From positions 62,001 through 126,000 of the forward strand of contig JADEXK010000001.1 of NCBI GenBank assembly GCA_015207155.1: 64,000 bases of DNA, in the 5' to 3' direction. How positions within the stretch are numbered: position 1 is the first letter of the stretch; the number at the start of each line of letters is the position of its first letter. The stretch is from Nostocales cyanobacterium LEGE 11386 (GTDB lineage: Bacteria; Cyanobacteriota; Cyanobacteriia; Cyanobacteriales; Nostocaceae). Made by a program: the position numbers and the translations under genes. Positions 49,006 to 61,749 of the stretch are shown one piece after another. Under the pieces are notes generated by a model. That model saw only the letters and a program-made list of their open reading frames with translations. It made no database searches and had not been told where the DNA came from.

Positions 49006-49072
49006 TCCTGAGTCCTGAGTTACGAGTTATGAGTTATGAGCTAAACTCTTAACTCCTAACTCTTAACTCCTA
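49006..49072. repeat. Two opposed heptamer arrays in the c-b' spacer
   Basis: Five degenerate seven-base units of the TCCTGAG/TTATGAG type (49006-49040) are followed by four of the ACTCTTA/ACTCCTA type (49045-49072). The second array is roughly the reverse complement of the first, so the transcript can fold into a hairpin between the c and b' coding regions. This may act on the very different amounts of c and b' needed. Confidence 0.65.
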
Positions 49073-49100
49073 ATTTGTTTTACTCAGCACTCAGTACTGG

Positions 49101-49358
<258 letters not shown>

Positions 49359-49437
49359 TTACTTTACTGAGTTGAATGGGTCTAGAAGTTGTTTTTTGTC
49401 AGTGGTCATTTGCCCTTGGTCATTGTTAAAAAACCAA

Positions 49438-49458
49438 TGACTAACGACTAATGACTAA
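49438..49458. repeat. Heptameric tandem repeat (TGACTAA)
   Basis: Three seven-base units TGACTAA, CGACTAA and TGACTAA lie in the a-c spacer, just before the subunit a stop on the minus strand. The same heptamer occurs as a short pair near 37037. Confidence 0.7.
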
Positions 49459-49467
49459 TGAGGGTAT

Positions 49468-50220
49468 TTAATGCCCCTCATGCGCCTCGCCATGATGGTC
49501 TTCCATCGCTTCACCGATGTAAGCGGCGGCTAAGGTGGCAAAAATTAGTGCCTGAATGGCGCTGGTAAATAGTCCCAAAGCCATGACTGGCAAAGGTACA
49601 AATAAGGGTACTAGTAATACCAGCACGCCTACTACAAGTTCATCAGCTAAAATGTTGCCGAATAAACGGAAGCTTAGGGAAAGAGGCTTGGTGAAGTCTT
49701 CAATAATCTTGAATGGCAACATAAAAGCCACTGGCTGGACGTAGTTGCCAAAGTACCCTAAACCCTTTTTGCTGAATCCAGCGTAAAAATACGCTAGCGA
49801 TGTCAGCAACGCTAGAGCAACAGTTGTATTGATGTCACTTGTGGGTGCTGCTAGTTCACCTTCTGGCAAATGAATCAGTTTGAATGGAACCAGTGCCCCT
49901 GACCAATTTGACACAAAAATGAACAAAAACAAAGTACCAACAAATGGTACCCAAGGGCGATATTCTTTCTCGCCGATTTGGTTTTTTGCCAAGTCCCGAA
50001 TGAATTCCAGGGCATACTCCATCAGGTTCTGTAGCCCACTAGGAATTCTTTTAATGTTACTGCTTGCTGCCACGGAAACTAGCACTAGCAAACCAATAAC
50101 AAACCAGGAGGTGAGAAACACCTGACCATGCAGCTTCAAGTTACCTATTTGCCAGTACAGATGTTTTCCCACTTCCAATTCGGCAAGTGGAACAGAATAG
50201 AAGTTCAGAAAATTCAGCAT
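49468..50220 (-). CDS. atpB: ATP synthase Fo subunit a
   Basis: The 250-residue membrane subunit forms the two proton half-channels next to the c-ring. The key arginine is in [20 protein letters not shown]. The following helix [19 protein letters not shown] and the C-terminal His-rich tail match cyanobacterial and plastid a subunits. About five or six helices are present. The older cyanobacterial name is atpI. It lies 117 bases downstream of the atp1-type gene. Confidence 0.96.
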   Translation of the reverse strand: MLNFLNFYSVPLAELEVGKHLYWQIGNLKLHGQVFLTSWFVIGLLVLVSVAASSNIKRIPSGLQNLMEYALEFIRDLAKNQIGEKEYRPWVPFVGTLFLFIFVSNWSGALVPFKLIHLPEGELAAPTSDINTTVALALLTSLAYFYAGFSKKGLGYFGNYVQPVAFMLPFKIIEDFTKPLSLSFRLFGNILADELVVGVLVLLVPLFVPLPVMALGLFTSAIQALIFATLAAAYIGEAMEDHHGEAHEGH

Positions 50221-50337
50221 TTTCTTTCCATATCAATCGTTTCTCCAATCTTACCTGGAGAAGAGGAGCAAATTTGCGGTGTGGATAGTCCTCACGCAAA
50301 GCTTTTGTCAGCCTGTTTGGGGTTGTCGGAGCTTTGG

Positions 50338-50820
50338 CTAGTCAGAGATAAAAGCCATCCTAACTACGTAGATGATGAGTGTGGCTTTGTAGGTGAGAAA
50401 TCCCAAAAATATGGGTAATATTTGTAGTTGATTCCACCGCGATGCCAGCAAAATCAGCGCTACTAATAAGGCTAACCGAGTTTTACTCAGTGCCTGTTTT
50501 TCTCTACCTAAACGCTCAACATCTTTTGCCAACATCCTCAAGTAAACTACACCTGCACACGCCCCTAAAATATAATTCAGGGCAATGTTTAGAGAATAAG
50601 CAATCCACACAGAGATAAAAACAATCCCTGTCAAGACAAGTGTGATTACCAACAACTCCTGATAGAGTTGATAGAACTCCTGCATGGAAGAGTCTACTGG
50701 TTCTGTGTCCTCAAAACCAGATTGAGTATCTTGTTGTGTTGTCAAAGTGGGATCAATTGAATCTTCTGACAAGCTCACGAGACTTGAAACCAGTACAGCT
50801 AACGTATGATGACTGCACAT
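50338..50820 (-). CDS. atp1: ATP synthase assembly subunit I (Atp1/AtpI-like)
   Basis: The 160-residue protein opens with an acidic tail and has four hydrophobic helices ([80 protein letters not shown]), the layout of Atp1/UncI proteins that precede subunit a in atp operons. These assist c-ring assembly. ATG 50820 is possible; GTG at 50778 ([11 protein letters not shown]) would give a shorter, equally plausible product. It is the first gene of the operon, so the promoter should lie in 50821-51072. Confidence 0.88.
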   Translation of the reverse strand: MCSHHTLAVLVSSLVSLSEDSIDPTLTTQQDTQSGFEDTEPVDSSMQEFYQLYQELLVITLVLTGIVFISVWIAYSLNIALNYILGACAGVVYLRMLAKDVERLGREKQALSKTRLALLVALILLASRWNQLQILPIFLGFLTYKATLIIYVVRMAFISD

Positions 50821-51072
50821 TCAGTCAGCTGAATCATATCACGATCAGGTAACAATACTTTAGAAAAAAACAATTAACTTCTTGTCAGGATCAGACCAAC
50901 GGTAGAAGCCGTGCGCTGTCATGAAAAATCAAGGGTAAGGATGCCAGGGGGAGAGTCCAATAAATATCCAAAATTCACGCTGGGAGAATTCCAAATTTCT
51001 TCAAATTCTGCTGATTTTCAGTCAAGTCTTTTTCTACCTAGTTATTGTCTAGTCAGCTTCTTGATGCGGTGA

Positions 51073-52254
51073 TTAACCCGGTGTCAATACAATCATTTGC
51101 TGTTGGCAGAGTGTCTTTACCTGATCCAGTTCTAGCTGCACAGTTGTCAATATTTCTGCCACTGTGGAATTCCCATCACATTTTTGCAAAAATTCAAATG
51201 CTGCTGCTGACAAGTTAATAATCTGGTATTCGTAATTAAATACACATTGACTAGGAAATCCTTCTATACAAGGATTAAGTTCGGGTACTGCTTTGAGTAG
51301 GGCATGATCCTCTGACCAGTCGGCTTTAATGAAGGGGAGGCGACCGAGGAAAAACTCGTAATGGGTAACTTCCGGGTCTAATAATTCTATCAGGCGGTAA
51401 CGTTGGCGATCGCTTAATGCTTTAGCGCGTTCGATTAAATCTGGTGCTTTGTCCAAAAGTCGTTCTAACTGCCAAAAACTAGGATTAGAAAAACCAATAA
51501 ACTCTAAGCCAGAAGCATCAATTAATGCAAACAATGTCTCAATATTGTAGTCAATCTCCTGGGGATGAACGTACATATCGGCAAAACATTCATCTTTATG
51601 GTTTTCTAATGACCAAAGTTCTTTTTCTCGCTTGACAAGACGATTATTTTCTGGTAGAGAGGCAAATATTTTGCGTCCGACTTGTACACCATCGCGGTAA
51701 TCGCCTTTTTTGTCACCTTGGAGGAGTGCGATCGCCTTTTGCATGAGTTGAATTTCCCAGCGTCCTAGTTCACCATACACAAAAATGTGCATTAGTCCAC
51801 CAGGAGCTAATTTCTTTGCTAAAGCTTGAATACCACGCACAGGGTCAGGTAAGTGATGCAGGACACCCACGCAGTTAATTAAATCAAACTCCCCTGGCAA
51901 CTGTTCTACATCGTACAAACTCAGGTGATGAAATTCTACCCTATCGGCACCGGAACGTTGACAGCGTTCTTTGGCTACTTCTAAAGTTCCCGCACTTAAA
52001 TCAATTCCCACTACCTGCGCTTGGGGGTTGAGATGTACCAAATATTCCGTACTCACACCAGAACCACAACCAGCATCTAAAATGCGGATATCTTGCTTTT
52101 GTGGTTTTCTGCCAGTACAAAAGTTGTAAGCGGCTAGCCAATTCCAACGCCAATTATATCCAGGTGGAGCTTCATCTAGTAGAGGTTCTGGGGGAAAGGG
52201 ATAAGTATCGTAGAGTTTGGCAACAGCAGTGCTAACGGTTTGAGAGTCTGACAT
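51073..52254 (-). CDS. Class I SAM-dependent methyltransferase with C-terminal PqqD-like region
   Basis: An earlier in-frame start exists at 52299, but ATG 52254 (MSDSQTVSTAVAKLYDTYPF) gives the usual N terminus. Motif I is ILDAGCGSGVSTEYL, followed by VVGIDLSAGTLEVAK and FDLINCVGVLHHLPDP. The C-terminal part ends with SAAAFEFLQKCDGNSTVAEI, which resembles a PqqD-type winged helix. The substrate is unknown. It is transcribed towards the atp operon, separated from it by about 250 bases. Confidence 0.85.
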   Translation of the reverse strand: MSDSQTVSTAVAKLYDTYPFPPEPLLDEAPPGYNWRWNWLAAYNFCTGRKPQKQDIRILDAGCGSGVSTEYLVHLNPQAQVVGIDLSAGTLEVAKERCQRSGADRVEFHHLSLYDVEQLPGEFDLINCVGVLHHLPDPVRGIQALAKKLAPGGLMHIFVYGELGRWEIQLMQKAIALLQGDKKGDYRDGVQVGRKIFASLPENNRLVKREKELWSLENHKDECFADMYVHPQEIDYNIETLFALIDASGLEFIGFSNPSFWQLERLLDKAPDLIERAKALSDRQRYRLIELLDPEVTHYEFFLGRLPFIKADWSEDHALLKAVPELNPCIEGFPSQCVFNYEYQIINLSAAAFEFLQKCDGNSTVAEILTTVQLELDQVKTLCQQQMIVLTPG

Positions 52255-52331
52255 GATGAGTGAGATTGCAGCTTTGTGTAAAATCATAGCGTTTTTCAAC
52301 GCAGAGGCACGCTAAGTAAGCGCAAAGGTGA

Positions 52332-52402
52332 GACAGCGCCGTGGGCGGGTTTCCCGACTTGTAGACGCGCTCTGCGCGGCTTCTCGCAGAGTGGCGACTG
52401 TC
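52332..52402 (-). repeat. 71-bp interspersed repeat, copy 2
   Basis: This is the inverted counterpart of 26211-26281, with one mismatch in 71 bases. It carries the same CTCTGCG/CGCAGAG hairpin. It lies between the divergent methyltransferase and ComB-like genes. With copy 1 it forms a 26-kb inverted pair that could support recombination. Confidence 0.8.
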
Positions 52403-52466
52403 AGTACGCTGAATGTGTCAGAATTTACATCGGTTCCGGATATTTTTGTAAAATTGGCAGGCTCTC

Positions 52467-53189
52467 ATGATTTACGACCAATCAGAGTTTGATTTGCGCT
52501 GTGAGTGGGGTATACAAGGCGTTGCTCAACTCGCTGCTATCAGTGATGTGGTAGTGATAGTTGATGTACTTTCTTTTTCAACTTGTGTAGAAATTGCTAC
52601 TAATAACGAGGCAATTATTTTTCCGTATGCTATGCGAGATGAATCAGTCTTCGATTATGCCAAGATAATGCAGGCACAGTTGGCTGGTAAACGTTCATCT
52701 ACAAATACGTATTCTCTTTCACCAACGTCTTTGGCTAAGATTCCTGTGGGAACTAGACTAGTTTTACCTTCACCCAATGGTTCTACCCTGACGTTGCTGA
52801 CTGGAAATACACCAACTTTGGCTGGCTGTTTACGAAATTGTGAAGCGGTAGCTCAGTTTGCTCAAAGTTATGGTCAGAAAATTGCAATCATTCCTGCTGG
52901 CGAGAAATGGCAAGAAGATGGTAGCCTCAGACCTGCATTTGAAGATTTAGTTGGCGCTGGGGCAATTCTCAGTTATTTAAATGGCAGTTTATCACCAGAA
53001 GCAGCAACGGCGATCGCAACGTTTCACACTTCTCAGCAGGATTTATCGGGTTACCTCAAACAATGCAGTTCGGGGAAAGAGTTGATTGCAATAGGGTTTG
53101 AGTCAGATGTAGAAATGGCATCTGCTTACAACGTTAGTAATTGTGTACCTGTTTTGAATAATAAAGCCTATATAAAATATCAAATTTAA
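52467..53189 (+). CDS. comB: 2-phosphosulfolactate phosphatase family (ComB-like)
   Basis: The 240-residue protein matches the ComB fold: VVVIVDVLSFSTCVEIAT near the start, VLPSPNGSTLTLL in the middle, then AIIPAGEKWQEDGSLRPAFE and EDLVGAGAIL. ComB removes phosphate from 2-phosphosulfolactate in coenzyme M synthesis in methanogens. Homologues are widespread in cyanobacteria, which do not make coenzyme M, so the real substrate here is uncertain. The gene stands alone after the 71-bp repeat. Confidence 0.85.
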   Translation: MIYDQSEFDLRCEWGIQGVAQLAAISDVVVIVDVLSFSTCVEIATNNEAIIFPYAMRDESVFDYAKIMQAQLAGKRSSTNTYSLSPTSLAKIPVGTRLVLPSPNGSTLTLLTGNTPTLAGCLRNCEAVAQFAQSYGQKIAIIPAGEKWQEDGSLRPAFEDLVGAGAILSYLNGSLSPEAATAIATFHTSQQDLSGYLKQCSSGKELIAIGFESDVEMASAYNVSNCVPVLNNKAYIKYQI

Positions 53190-53250
53190 ATTTTTGAATC
53201 ACCAGAGCGAGTATAAATCAGGAAGAATGCAGCGTTTTTGAGTTTAGCCA

Positions 53251-53763
53251 ATGGGAAGGATTATTCATTTTGATACATTATTGCTCAACTCCCCAGAATG
53301 GTTAGAGGCGTTAAAAATTGCTAGTAGCGGAAGGATAGACAGTCACTACTATAGCCGGACTTATGGTAAATGCTATTGGTGCGATCGCTCTACAAAATCT
53401 GGTGTTGATATTTTCCCTGGAAATCAAAATACAAATAATACTTTACAAACAGATACTACAGGTAACTCAGCCATTCCTATATTATCATCGTTGGCTATGG
53501 CAACTTTACGTTCTTTCATTATTAATGATTTTATTTTTATTATTCAAGGAGGTCGTCATCGACAAACAATTTCTTATGGCAAATCTCCTAATTTGAACTT
53601 ATCCCCAAGAGAAACATTAGCTCAGGAAGTTTGGGATGTACGTTCTATTTATCTTCGACAAGGTTTGTATAATAGAGAAATTAGAAAAAGTTTGCAAGGT
53701 TTAATTAAACTAAATAAATTAACTTGGCAATATATTTTTGATAAAGTAGGTACAAACCAATGA
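53251..53763 (+). CDS. Unknown protein (170 residues) in a two-gene unit
   Basis: No family recognised. The protein starts MGRIIHFDTLLLNSPEWLEA and has a CYWCDRS pair, a hydrophobic segment SLAMATLRSFIINDFIFIIQ (about 80-99) and a basic C-terminal half. Its base composition is A+T-richer than its neighbours. Its stop overlaps the start of the next gene (ATGA), so they are coupled. The first gene is preceded by a poor Shine-Dalgarno. Function unknown. Confidence 0.65.
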   Translation: MGRIIHFDTLLLNSPEWLEALKIASSGRIDSHYYSRTYGKCYWCDRSTKSGVDIFPGNQNTNNTLQTDTTGNSAIPILSSLAMATLRSFIINDFIFIIQGGRHRQTISYGKSPNLNLSPRETLAQEVWDVRSIYLRQGLYNREIRKSLQGLIKLNKLTWQYIFDKVGTNQ

Positions 53764-54188
53764 AGCAAAATAATTTATTAACAATTTTAATAGAAAATCG
53801 CTTAATGAAAACTGAAGAACAAGTGGCTCAATTTGAACAGGCTTTATCTGAAATAATTGATAACCCCAACCCCGATGAAGAAAATTTATGTGCATATCAT
53901 CTAATTTTAGATGATCAATGTCAACATCCGGAAGTAATGTTTGGTTTAATTCATTTTCTTGAGTCTTTTGATATAGAAAAACAAATAACTGCTTTTATTA
54001 AAACTGTACCTCAATTAATGATAAATCCACCTGAATGGACAAGAATTATTCATAATCGAATTTTAAATGATGAATTAGCTTGTCAAATTTATTATAAGCT
54101 TTTACATTCAGCTAATTTGAATACGCCTCATTTTCTTTATGAGCTTTTAGAAAAAAGTATTATTAATTATGAAAAACAAGCTTCTTAA
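53760..54188 (+). CDS. Unknown acidic helical protein (142 residues), coupled to the preceding gene
   Basis: No family recognised. The protein is acidic in the first half (EQVAQFEQALSEIIDNPNPD) and otherwise helical, with CAYHLILDDQCQHPEVMFGL and a Leu-rich C terminus. The A+T-rich codon use matches its partner at 53251-53763. Four-base overlap (ATGA) shows translational coupling. An immunity- or antitoxin-type partner role is conceivable from size and arrangement, but there is no direct evidence. Confidence 0.65.
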   Translation: MKQNNLLTILIENRLMKTEEQVAQFEQALSEIIDNPNPDEENLCAYHLILDDQCQHPEVMFGLIHFLESFDIEKQITAFIKTVPQLMINPPEWTRIIHNRILNDELACQIYYKLLHSANLNTPHFLYELLEKSIINYEKQAS

Positions 54189-54322
54189 TAAAGATAGAAC
54201 TTACGCAATCGCTACGAAAATCAAGGCTTTGAGATTGCTTCCCTACGGTCGCAATAACAAAAATACGTGGTTGGTTACGTCAGTGCTGAAAGAAATAAAT
54301 AGCATATTTTTCAATTTATATA

Positions 54323-54767
54323 TTAATTTATAGTCCAATCTTCTAGTAGTAAATTAGGTACTTGTTCAAAATCTTTCCAGTTACGGGTTACTAAAACACC
54401 ATTCACTGAAAGCGCAATTGCCGCAATGCGTAAATCTTGAGTGCCTATAAGTTTAAGTTTTTGAATAACCAAAAATTGATACTTTTTCGTACGCACGATT
54501 ATCAAAATCTAATAATTGAATATTCTTAAAAAAGTCTATTTCATCTGCTAAACCTTTATAAGCCCATACCAATTTGCTGTTAGATTTAAACGGTTCATTA
54601 TTGTTAATGTTGATCTTCCTCAGCCATCCTTTCATTTTCTCCTCTAACGTAATCACAGTTACAGCTAAACTTTCAGGTTTCTTTTGGCTAATACGCTTTG
54701 CTACTATTGGATTACCCTCTTGGAAAAGCGATACATGGTCTGTATCTAAAATATATAAATTAGCCAC
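54323..54767 (-). pseudogene. Frameshifted PIN-domain (VapC-like) toxin
   Basis: The GTG at 54767 overlaps the upstream antitoxin stop by one base (TAGTG). The first frame has NLYILDTDHVSLFQEGNP and VTVITLEEKM and stops after [12 protein letters not shown]. The downstream frame continues [20 protein letters not shown], then [15 protein letters not shown]. Together these give all acidic positions of a PIN ribonuclease (Asp in LDTDH, Glu in TLEE, Asp in GTQDLRI and KDF). The break is at a five-base homopolymer (54483-54487 on the plus strand, A5 in the gene); removing one base restores one frame. It is either inactive or subject to slippage, or the base is a sequencing error. Confidence 0.8.
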
Positions 54768-55255
54768 TATAAAAGATTCTCCGACTCATTATTATTTGTT
54801 TGAATAGATTGATTACGCTGTTTCAAATAAAAGGCTTTCATAATGCTATCTGCATTTGTAATTCCTAATTCTTTAAATTCTTGATCTATTTCATCACTAA
54901 ATTTTGCATGACTTTCTTCCATTTTTGCATCCAGTAACTTACGTTCTTCTTCTATATAACCAAGTACTTCATCAAAAAGAGGATTATCCTGGTGCATTCC
55001 CGCAAATTTTAACCAAGGATGCTCTGATTTAGGTGTTTCAATTTCTAAAGTCACAATCTTGGCTGTTTCTAACCGATTTTGTAAACCTTGACTGAGTTGT
55101 TCTATAGCTTCCGCTTCTGTATTACCTGAACCTTGACAGTCTGGTAAACCTAACAATGTTGCTTTAACTGTGCCATCTGCTTGGTTCTCAATTAGTACAT
55201 CATAAATTAACTTAGGTGTTGTTTTGCTAGAGGAGATTTTATCAGCTAAATTCAT
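54767..55255 (-). CDS. HicB-like antitoxin-type protein
   Basis: The 162-residue protein starts with an N-terminal HicB-like core: IYDVLIENQADGTVKATLLG, the GLPDCQGSGNTEAEAIEQLS stretch, and a helix LQNRLETAKIVTLEI. The C terminus is longer and acidic, rich in Glu, Asp and Lys, and may bind the toxin. It is followed with one-base overlap by a PIN-type toxin gene, so the pair has a toxin-antitoxin layout even though HicB is more often found with HicA than with a PIN toxin. If the toxin is dead, this gene is an orphan antitoxin. Confidence 0.75.
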   Translation of the reverse strand: MNLADKISSSKTTPKLIYDVLIENQADGTVKATLLGLPDCQGSGNTEAEAIEQLSQGLQNRLETAKIVTLEIETPKSEHPWLKFAGMHQDNPLFDEVLGYIEEERKLLDAKMEESHAKFSDEIDQEFKELGITNADSIMKAFYLKQRNQSIQTNNNESENLL

Positions 55256-59131
<3,876 letters not shown>

Positions 59132-59506
59132 GGACTGGGGAATAGGGAATGGGGACTAGGGATTGGGGATAACTTTATTTTTATGCCCCATGCCCAATGC
59201 CCCATGCCCCATGCCCAATAACCCTTCGCAACCTTTTGTAATCAAGCTTTCAGACAACAAATCTTGATGTAAATCTGAAAAGTAATATTACAAACTGTTA
59301 AGAGCAGTCATAAATGCTCAACAGAATGCCGGAAAATATTTTGCGGAAGGTAGCTGCGTTTTTCAGCAAACTCGTAATGTGATAGCTATGGCAGTTATGC
59401 AACTGATGTATCTAAAACAACGAGCAAACACAGCTACCCTTAACCAAATTAAAGTCGCACCAGTTTAATTAAATTCTGGTTTCATTAGTACTGGAGGAAT
59501 CCATTA
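59132..59506. promoter_or_regulatory. apcE-apcA spacer: repeats and apcABC leader
   Basis: The first part (59132-59220) is G-rich then C-rich seven-base repeat text (GGGGAAT-like units, then units of the ATGCCCC type at 59183-59219), which may form a terminator-like fold after apcE. The rest is A+T-rich and should contain the strong apcA promoter. The apcA Shine-Dalgarno GGAGG is at 59493-59497, ten bases before the start. Confidence 0.5.
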
Positions 59507-59992
59507 ATGAGTATCGTCACGAAGTCCATCGTGAATGCTGATGCAGAAGCCCGCTACCTCAGCCCCGGCGAACTGGATCGGATTAAAAGCTTTGTTTCTG
59601 GTGGTGAACGTCGCCTCCGCATCGCTCAAGTTTTGACCGACAACCGCGAGCGGATTGTTAAGCAAGCTGGTGACCAGTTGTTCCAAAAGCGCCCTGATGT
59701 TGTCTCTCCTGGTGGCAACGCCTACGGTCAAGAAATGACTGCTACTTGTCTGCGCGACCTAGATTACTACCTCCGCCTCATCACCTACGGAGTAGTTTCC
59801 GGTGATGTTACCCCCATCGAAGAGATCGGTGTTGTGGGTGTTCGCGAAATGTACAAGTCCCTCGGCACTCCTATCGATGCTGTTGCTGGTGGCGTTACAG
59901 CGATGAAGAATGTTGCTGCTACCCTGTTGTCTGCTGAAGACGCTGGTGAAGCTGGTGCTTACTTCGACTACCTAGTCGGTGCGATGCAATAG
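59507..59992 (+). CDS. apcA: Allophycocyanin alpha subunit
   Basis: The 161-residue phycobiliprotein binds phycocyanobilin at Cys81 in [15 protein letters not shown]. It has the usual N terminus [20 protein letters not shown] and the [17 protein letters not shown] helix. With ApcB it forms the trimeric discs of the core that pass energy to photosystems. GGAGG lies ten bases upstream of ATG. After the TAG stop the same frame stays open for ten codons to TAA. It is the first gene of apcABC, with apcE upstream. Confidence 0.98.
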   Translation: MSIVTKSIVNADAEARYLSPGELDRIKSFVSGGERRLRIAQVLTDNRERIVKQAGDQLFQKRPDVVSPGGNAYGQEMTATCLRDLDYYLRLITYGVVSGDVTPIEEIGVVGVREMYKSLGTPIDAVAGGVTAMKNVAATLLSAEDAGEAGAYFDYLVGAMQ

Positions 59993-60061
59993 GCTGAAGC
60001 TGTTTCTACTTCTGCTGAAACATAAGTATTGCAATAAGGTTGGAAATAAGGAAATAACAAC

Positions 60062-60547
60062 ATGCAAGACGCAATTACCTCTGTCATTAACGCCTCAGAC
60101 GTTCAAGGTAAGTACCTGGACACTGCTGCTCTAGAAAAGCTCAAAGGCTACTTCGTAACTGGTGAACTGCGCGTCCGTGCAGCTACAACCATCAGCGCTA
60201 ACGCAGCTGCGATCGTCAAAGAAGCTGTAGCTAAGTCTCTGCTATACTCTGACATCACCCGCCCCGGTGGTAACATGTACACCACCCGTCGCTATGCAGC
60301 TTGTATCCGCGACTTAGACTACTACCTACGCTATGCCACCTACGCTATGCTAGCTGGCGATCCTTCCATCCTGGATGAGCGCGTACTAAATGGCTTGAAG
60401 GAAACCTACAACTCCTTGGGTGTTCCCGTAGGTGCTACTGTCCAAGCTATCCAAGCAATCAAAGAAGTAACCGCTAGCTTAGTAGGCCCCGAAGCCGGCA
60501 AAGAAATGGGCGTTTACTTAGACTATATCTCCTCTGGCTTAAGCTAG
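60062..60547 (+). CDS. apcB: Allophycocyanin beta subunit
   Basis: The 161-residue beta subunit binds phycocyanobilin at Cys81 in [14 protein letters not shown]. Asn71 in [11 protein letters not shown] is the residue methylated in beta phycobiliproteins. The start [20 protein letters not shown] fits the family. It forms the alpha-beta monomer with ApcA. It starts 69 bases after apcA; the 227-base spacer to apcC contains a long inverted repeat. Confidence 0.98.
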   Translation: MQDAITSVINASDVQGKYLDTAALEKLKGYFVTGELRVRAATTISANAAAIVKEAVAKSLLYSDITRPGGNMYTTRRYAACIRDLDYYLRYATYAMLAGDPSILDERVLNGLKETYNSLGVPVGATVQAIQAIKEVTASLVGPEAGKEMGVYLDYISSGLS

Positions 60548-60589
60548 GAGCTAGTTTGCACTTAAAACATTAGGTGCGGCTTGATTAAG

Positions 60590-60680
60590 GTCTGGAAATC
60601 AATTGTGAGTGCTAGAACGTTCTATTGCTTATATGTTGAATGAGTTTTAGCGGTCTAGTATTGATGCTTGATTTCCAGAC
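60590..60680 (+). promoter_or_regulatory. Long-range inverted repeat between apcB and apcC
   Basis: GTCTGGAAATCAA (60590-60602) and TTGATTTCCAGAC (60668-60680) are perfect 13-base inverted complements, with a 65-base loop that holds a small palindrome (AGAACGTTCT). There is no U-tract after it. In the transcript it could shield the apcAB 3' end, act as a partial terminator or be a processing site, giving less apcC than apcAB. Confidence 0.6.
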
Positions 60681-60774
60681 TTGGAGTGATTAATTTAAAC
60701 ATTTGCGTAAAATATACACTCCCATTTTTGTTTGAAATAAAAAAGCTTTCACAATCACTGTAGGAGATAAAAAA

Positions 60775-60981
60775 ATGGCGCGGTTGTTTAAAATTACAGC
60801 TTGTGTTCCCAGTCAAACCCGGATTCGTACCCAAAGAGAACTGCAAAATACCTACTTTACCAAGTTGGTTCCCTACGAAAACTGGTTCCGCGAACAGCAA
60901 CGCATTCAAAAAATGGGTGGCAAAATCGTGAAGGTAGAACTAGCAACTGGTAAACAAGGTACTAATGCTGGGTTGATGTAA
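60775..60981 (+). CDS. apcC: Phycobilisome small core linker L-C 7.8
   Basis: The 68-residue linker fills the trimer hole at the ends of core cylinders. MARLFKITACVPSQTRIRTQ and LVPYENWFREQQRIQKMGGK are the CpcD-type linker signature. GGAGAT lies before the ATG. It ends with GTNAGLM. It is followed by a strong terminator, so it is the last gene of the apc cluster. Confidence 0.97.
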   Translation: MARLFKITACVPSQTRIRTQRELQNTYFTKLVPYENWFREQQRIQKMGGKIVKVELATGKQGTNAGLM

Positions 60982-61015
60982 TTAATATATAACGAACATC
61001 ATTTTAGGGAGTTGC

Positions 61016-61044
61016 AAAGAGGTCGAAGAATAGACCTCTTTTTT
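61016..61044 (+). terminator. Rho-independent terminator of apcC
   Basis: AAAGAGGTC (61016-61024) pairs with GACCTCTTT (61033-61041) around an eight-base loop, followed by a run of T. This is a clear intrinsic terminator 35 bases past the apcC stop and closes the apc cluster. Confidence 0.9.
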
Positions 61045-61146
61045 ATCGTTTAGATTTTTGGGTGTTGCTGAATTAGCTGCATAAACAACAATACTGATAC
61101 ATATAAGTGAATGAAGCGACGGATTAACTTAAGGTATTGGTAAAAC

Positions 61147-61581
61147 ATGATGAAAAACATCACAAAATGGCTTGTGGGCTTGGCGATTGTTCCCGCAAGT
61201 TTGGTATTGGCATTTAGTCATGCTAAAGCCAGTCAGATTGCTGGTGAGTGGTTCTTTGGTCTCTGGGATTGTCATATTGACGGTAGACCAGCCCAAATGC
61301 AATGGAAAGTAGTAAATGACCCACAAACTACTTGCAATGGTGATGTTTGCTCTACTACTTCTGGTGTCCGTCTCCTCGGGCGGTTTAGTGATAATGGTAG
61401 TGCGTGGGTTCCTTTAGGAAAACGTTTTTCAAGCGGACAAAGACAGGATTTAGGTATTCGTTATTTAGGTGCAGAGCAAGATAACTGGTATCTGAGATAC
61501 AACAGTCGGACTAAGATTGCAGATGGCTGGACAACATGGCGGGGTAATCGCTATCCGCTACAATGTCGCAATCGCAGATGA
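61147..61581 (+). CDS. Small secreted protein (DUF6006-like)
   Basis: The 144-residue protein opens with a signal peptide (WLVGLAIVPASLVLAFSHAKA). The mature part has four cysteines (WDCHIDG, TTCNGDVCS, LQCRNRR) that may form two disulfides. It is rich in Trp/Gly with GEWFFGLWDCHIDGRPAQMQ. It resembles a small cyanobacterial family of secreted unknowns, recalled as DUF6006, but this is not certain. It should lie in the periplasm or thylakoid lumen. It has its own start region after the apcC terminator. Confidence 0.75.
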   Translation: MMKNITKWLVGLAIVPASLVLAFSHAKASQIAGEWFFGLWDCHIDGRPAQMQWKVVNDPQTTCNGDVCSTTSGVRLLGRFSDNGSAWVPLGKRFSSGQRQDLGIRYLGAEQDNWYLRYNSRTKIADGWTTWRGNRYPLQCRNRR

Positions 61582-61749
61582 GTATTTTTCAAATTATTCA
61601 ATCGGCAAAATTCCCTTGAATGAGCCTTCAAGTTCAGCACGAGATGCAATAATTATTGCCGCAGTTTTTACCTGACTGTCTACAGAACCCTGCACAGAAA
61701 ACGCAAAGAGAAAAAGGAAAGTTTACAAGTAAGCTTGAAAGGTCTACAG

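Noticed and set aside
59183..59219. Repeated C-rich text after apcE that might be a CRISPR
   Set aside because: Units are seven bases with no spacers; it is a short tandem repeat.
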